Source: Bagarius yarrelli (lineage: Eukaryota > Chordata > Actinopteri > Siluriformes > Sisoridae). From it: a stretch of DNA of 64,000 bases. Positions within the stretch are counted from its first letter, which is position 1. Each line of letters starts with the position of its first letter. The stretch lies in the NCBI GenBank assembly GCA_005784505.1, contig VCAZ01000131.1:737847-801846 (forward strand), written 5' to 3'. A program made the translations under genes and the position numbers. The notes beneath the pieces are model-generated. The model was not told the DNA's origin, did not search any database, and saw only the letters and a list, made by a program, of their open reading frames with translations. Positions 61,531-64,000 of this stretch are shown here, in pieces.

Positions 61531-61820
61531 AAACTGTAAAGATAGATTGAACATGACTTCAAAAAACCGCTGTGGTTGTGCTGTTATGGAGAAAAATTTT
61601 ATAGAAAATGGGGTATTGTGCTATGTGAAGCACTCACACTAAGCCAGGATAAATTAAATTTACTTTAAAAAAACTGGTTGCTGCAAAAACTTAAATAATG
61701 TTTACTTGAAAAACTTTAGTGAACTGTACTTAAAAGATTAGAGAATTTCTAACAATCATTTTTTTAAGTTTAATAGACTCATTGCTTTAATTTCTGTCCT
61801 ATTAGTCCACTATTTTTTTT

Positions 61821-61986
61821 GTGAGGGTGTGAGAGTGTGTGTGTGGCCCTGTGATGGACTGGCGACCTGTCCAGGGTGTACCCGTCCTGCCTTTCGCCCT
61901 TTCAGAGAAAAAGGATAGACTCCAGCAGATCCCTGTGACCCCGATTTAGGGAATAAACAGGAATAGAAGATGAATGAATGAATAAA
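61821..61986 (+). repeat. V-SINE 3' half
   Basis: GGCCCTGTGATGGACTGGCG ... GACTCCAGCAGATCCCTGTG ... GAAGATGAATGAATGAATAA; no tRNA head or core. Confidence 0.8.
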
Positions 61987-62984
61987 TTATTTTTAAGAGG
62001 AAAGCTGTAAAACAATTGCATTGAAGCGGCTACAAAATAATACCTTCACAGTTTATTTTTTTCTTTTTCTTAAAGTTAAAACTCTGCTATGGCAAATATC
62101 TTACTGACTTTAACAAAGCACTTACAGTGAAAAAATCTTTAATAATTATTACTTAACGTCAGGTCAGTAATATTTTAAAGCCTAATCAGATTTAAAGCTG
62201 TGGGCTAAATAATAAATTTTTACTTTTGATATTCCCACATTAGGCCATTCACCAAATGTTCCAACTATCATCACCTTGGTTATAAATACATTCTGACTCT
62301 TAGTGGACTTACATTTTTAATATGAAAGAACAGAACCCACACTATACATAAAAAAAAATATCAGATGAATGTAATGCTTTGAAAAAGGTCAAAGAAGTTC
62401 CCTATATCTAAATGTTGTATATGCTGTAAGGCAAAACGGGTTCTTTAACGGTTAATATTCAGCTAGTGATAGCTTACTGGAATAAGATTACTGCAGCATA
62501 TATTTTTGTGAAAGTCCGTGTCACTCATAGCAAACATTCCTTTTAAGAGATTTCCTTTCAGTGTCACCAGTGTCAGAGTTGAAACAGAGGTCAAAACGTC
62601 TTCTATGGAATGTTTGAAATATAGGAACTCCATATAACAAAAAAAAGTTTTTCAGTTTCTTAATATCATGTAACTCGTAAATATGAGGAAATACTTCTAC
62701 CCACACGTAGTCATGTAGTCTCTCTTAGTTCCTCTACATACTTGCACTCAAAGCTCATGTGTCCCTCAGCTGTCCTCTCAGTACTTAGTGTTATTGATAC
62801 ATTTAGAGATTTGGGGTGGAGGTTATTTTCTCCTGTTCTATTTAAAGCACTCTAATTCTGACTTGTGGAAAGAGAATGCCACAATTAACAGTGGCCATTT
62901 AATTAAAAAAGAAAGCTTACCATTGGCAGAAACTACTGTAAGTTTAATGTAATATGTAATAATAATAATAATAATATAATTATA

Positions 62985-63965
62985 CATTGGTAAATATATA
63001 CATTACAGAGTAACATGATGGAAGTATAATGTGAAAACTTTAGGTAATAAGGTATCTTAGGAGAAACAATGGAAGCAACAGTTGAAAGTAACATGATAGT
63101 GTATCAGCACAACTATAGAGTATCACAGCACAAAAGTACAGAAAAAGTAAAATATCATAGAAAAACTAAAATTCTGAAGTATAGTACGCTAAACAATTGC
63201 TTACCAAAGTAACAGTGTATAGTGTTATAAAGTGTTATAAAAATGGAAATCATATATTATAATTATAGGGTAACATTTTAGGACCATACAGTGAAGTAAC
63301 ATAGAAAAGTATTAATTAACCACAATAGAACTCATAGACAACCATTGTTTACTACAGTAGCGCTATAGAGTGTTATAGAAAATCTCATAGTATAATTATA
63401 GAGAAACATATTAGTATGATATAGAAAACCATATCACATAGACATATTATGTAAAGTCACGTGAAAAATTCTAAGGTACCTACAACTACTCACCAGCAAC
63501 CATGTTATAATGGCTTCAGGGTGGGGGAGGGGTCCTGATCAGTAAAAACTTTTTTCATTTGTTCATTTAAACTTGAAGTTATTCATACATTCAACTATGT
63601 ATAAAAAGTAGTCGATTTTACTTACATTTTTATATAAATCACTACATTTTTAATATTTTATGAATGAAAACTTCAGGTAATGAAAAACTGAAATTATGAA
63701 GTATATACCAGTAAACATAAAAAACAGCTGTGTTCTAGAAAATCATATAGTATAATTATAGAGTAACATATTAGAACTTGACTAGAAAATTATAAAATAC
63801 TCACAATAGAACTCATAAAAAAAACAACCGTATATCACAGTAGCACTGTAGAGTGTTGTAGAAATTTATATAGTACCACATAAGAACTACAGAGCAAGAA
63901 AATCATAGCGTATAGAAAACTATAAAGTACCTACAGTAGAACCTCAGAGTGTTATAGAAAATCAC
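62985..63965. repeat. Diverged tandem-like repeat at the right edge
   Basis: Phrases such as ATAGTATAATTATAGAGTAA, AATAGAACTCATA and GTAGAGTGTTGTAGAAA recur, with two matching blocks about 485 bp apart (63249-63385 and 63740-63866) and shorter sub-repeats inside. AT-rich, non-coding, continues to or past the window end. Confidence 0.6.
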
Positions 63966-64000
63966 AATGGATTTTCCCATCATTATAGTCATTATACCAC

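Overview
The window is nuclear DNA of a ray-finned fish, most likely an otophysan such as a catfish (inference). The support is AT-rich, intron-containing vertebrate genes, many teleost-type tRNA-derived SINEs (one family has the V-SINE core shared by zebrafish DANA), Tc1-like and hAT-like DNA transposon remnants, and abundant (CA)n, (GATA)n and (AT)n microsatellites. Nothing bacterial, viral or CRISPR-like is present.

Four protein-coding genes can be read with confidence. (1) A + strand acyl-CoA thioesterase of the ACOT1/2/4-BAAT family (19737-30427): 11 coding exons whose splice phases all join into a 476-residue protein with an intact Ser-Asp-His triad and a basic, acid-free N-terminus suggesting mitochondrial import. 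(2) A - strand two-exon S100 calcium-binding protein (31637-32715, 91 residues), convergent with the thioesterase. (3) A + strand inpp1, inositol polyphosphate 1-phosphatase (coding exons 38814-42775, 380 residues; 5' UTR exon and promoter with two NRF1-type sites near 34.9-35.1 kb). One inpp1 intron uses a GC-AG splice pair. (4) The first exon of + strand iffo2 (45564-46030), an intermediate filament family orphan; the rest of the gene lies beyond the window, so 46031-64000 is its first intron.

Layout: 1-19.5 kb is gene-poor, with many SINEs, a hAT-type MITE, a truncated LINE and one plausible but unrecognised - strand coding exon (18024-18104). 19.5-30.9 kb is the thioesterase locus, 31.5-32.7 kb the S100 gene, 33.4-34.8 kb a cluster of nested transposon remnants, 34.9-43.1 kb inpp1, 43.1-45.1 kb intergenic repeats, and 45.2-64 kb the iffo2 promoter, exon 1 and intron 1. 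The intron holds many SINE copies, a long pyrimidine tract, several stretches resembling regulatory DNA, a possible nested - strand exon, and a diverged tandem-like repeat that runs off the right edge.

The genes do not form one pathway: fatty acyl-CoA hydrolysis, calcium signalling, inositol phosphate recycling and nuclear intermediate-filament biology sit side by side, as is usual in a vertebrate chromosome. I found no convincing new multi-gene system. The most useful leads are the intron-rich thioesterase with a start codon inside an ATG repeat, the GC-AG intron, the CTCF-like motif set, the GATA/CTGT palindrome, and two possible unannotated - strand exons.
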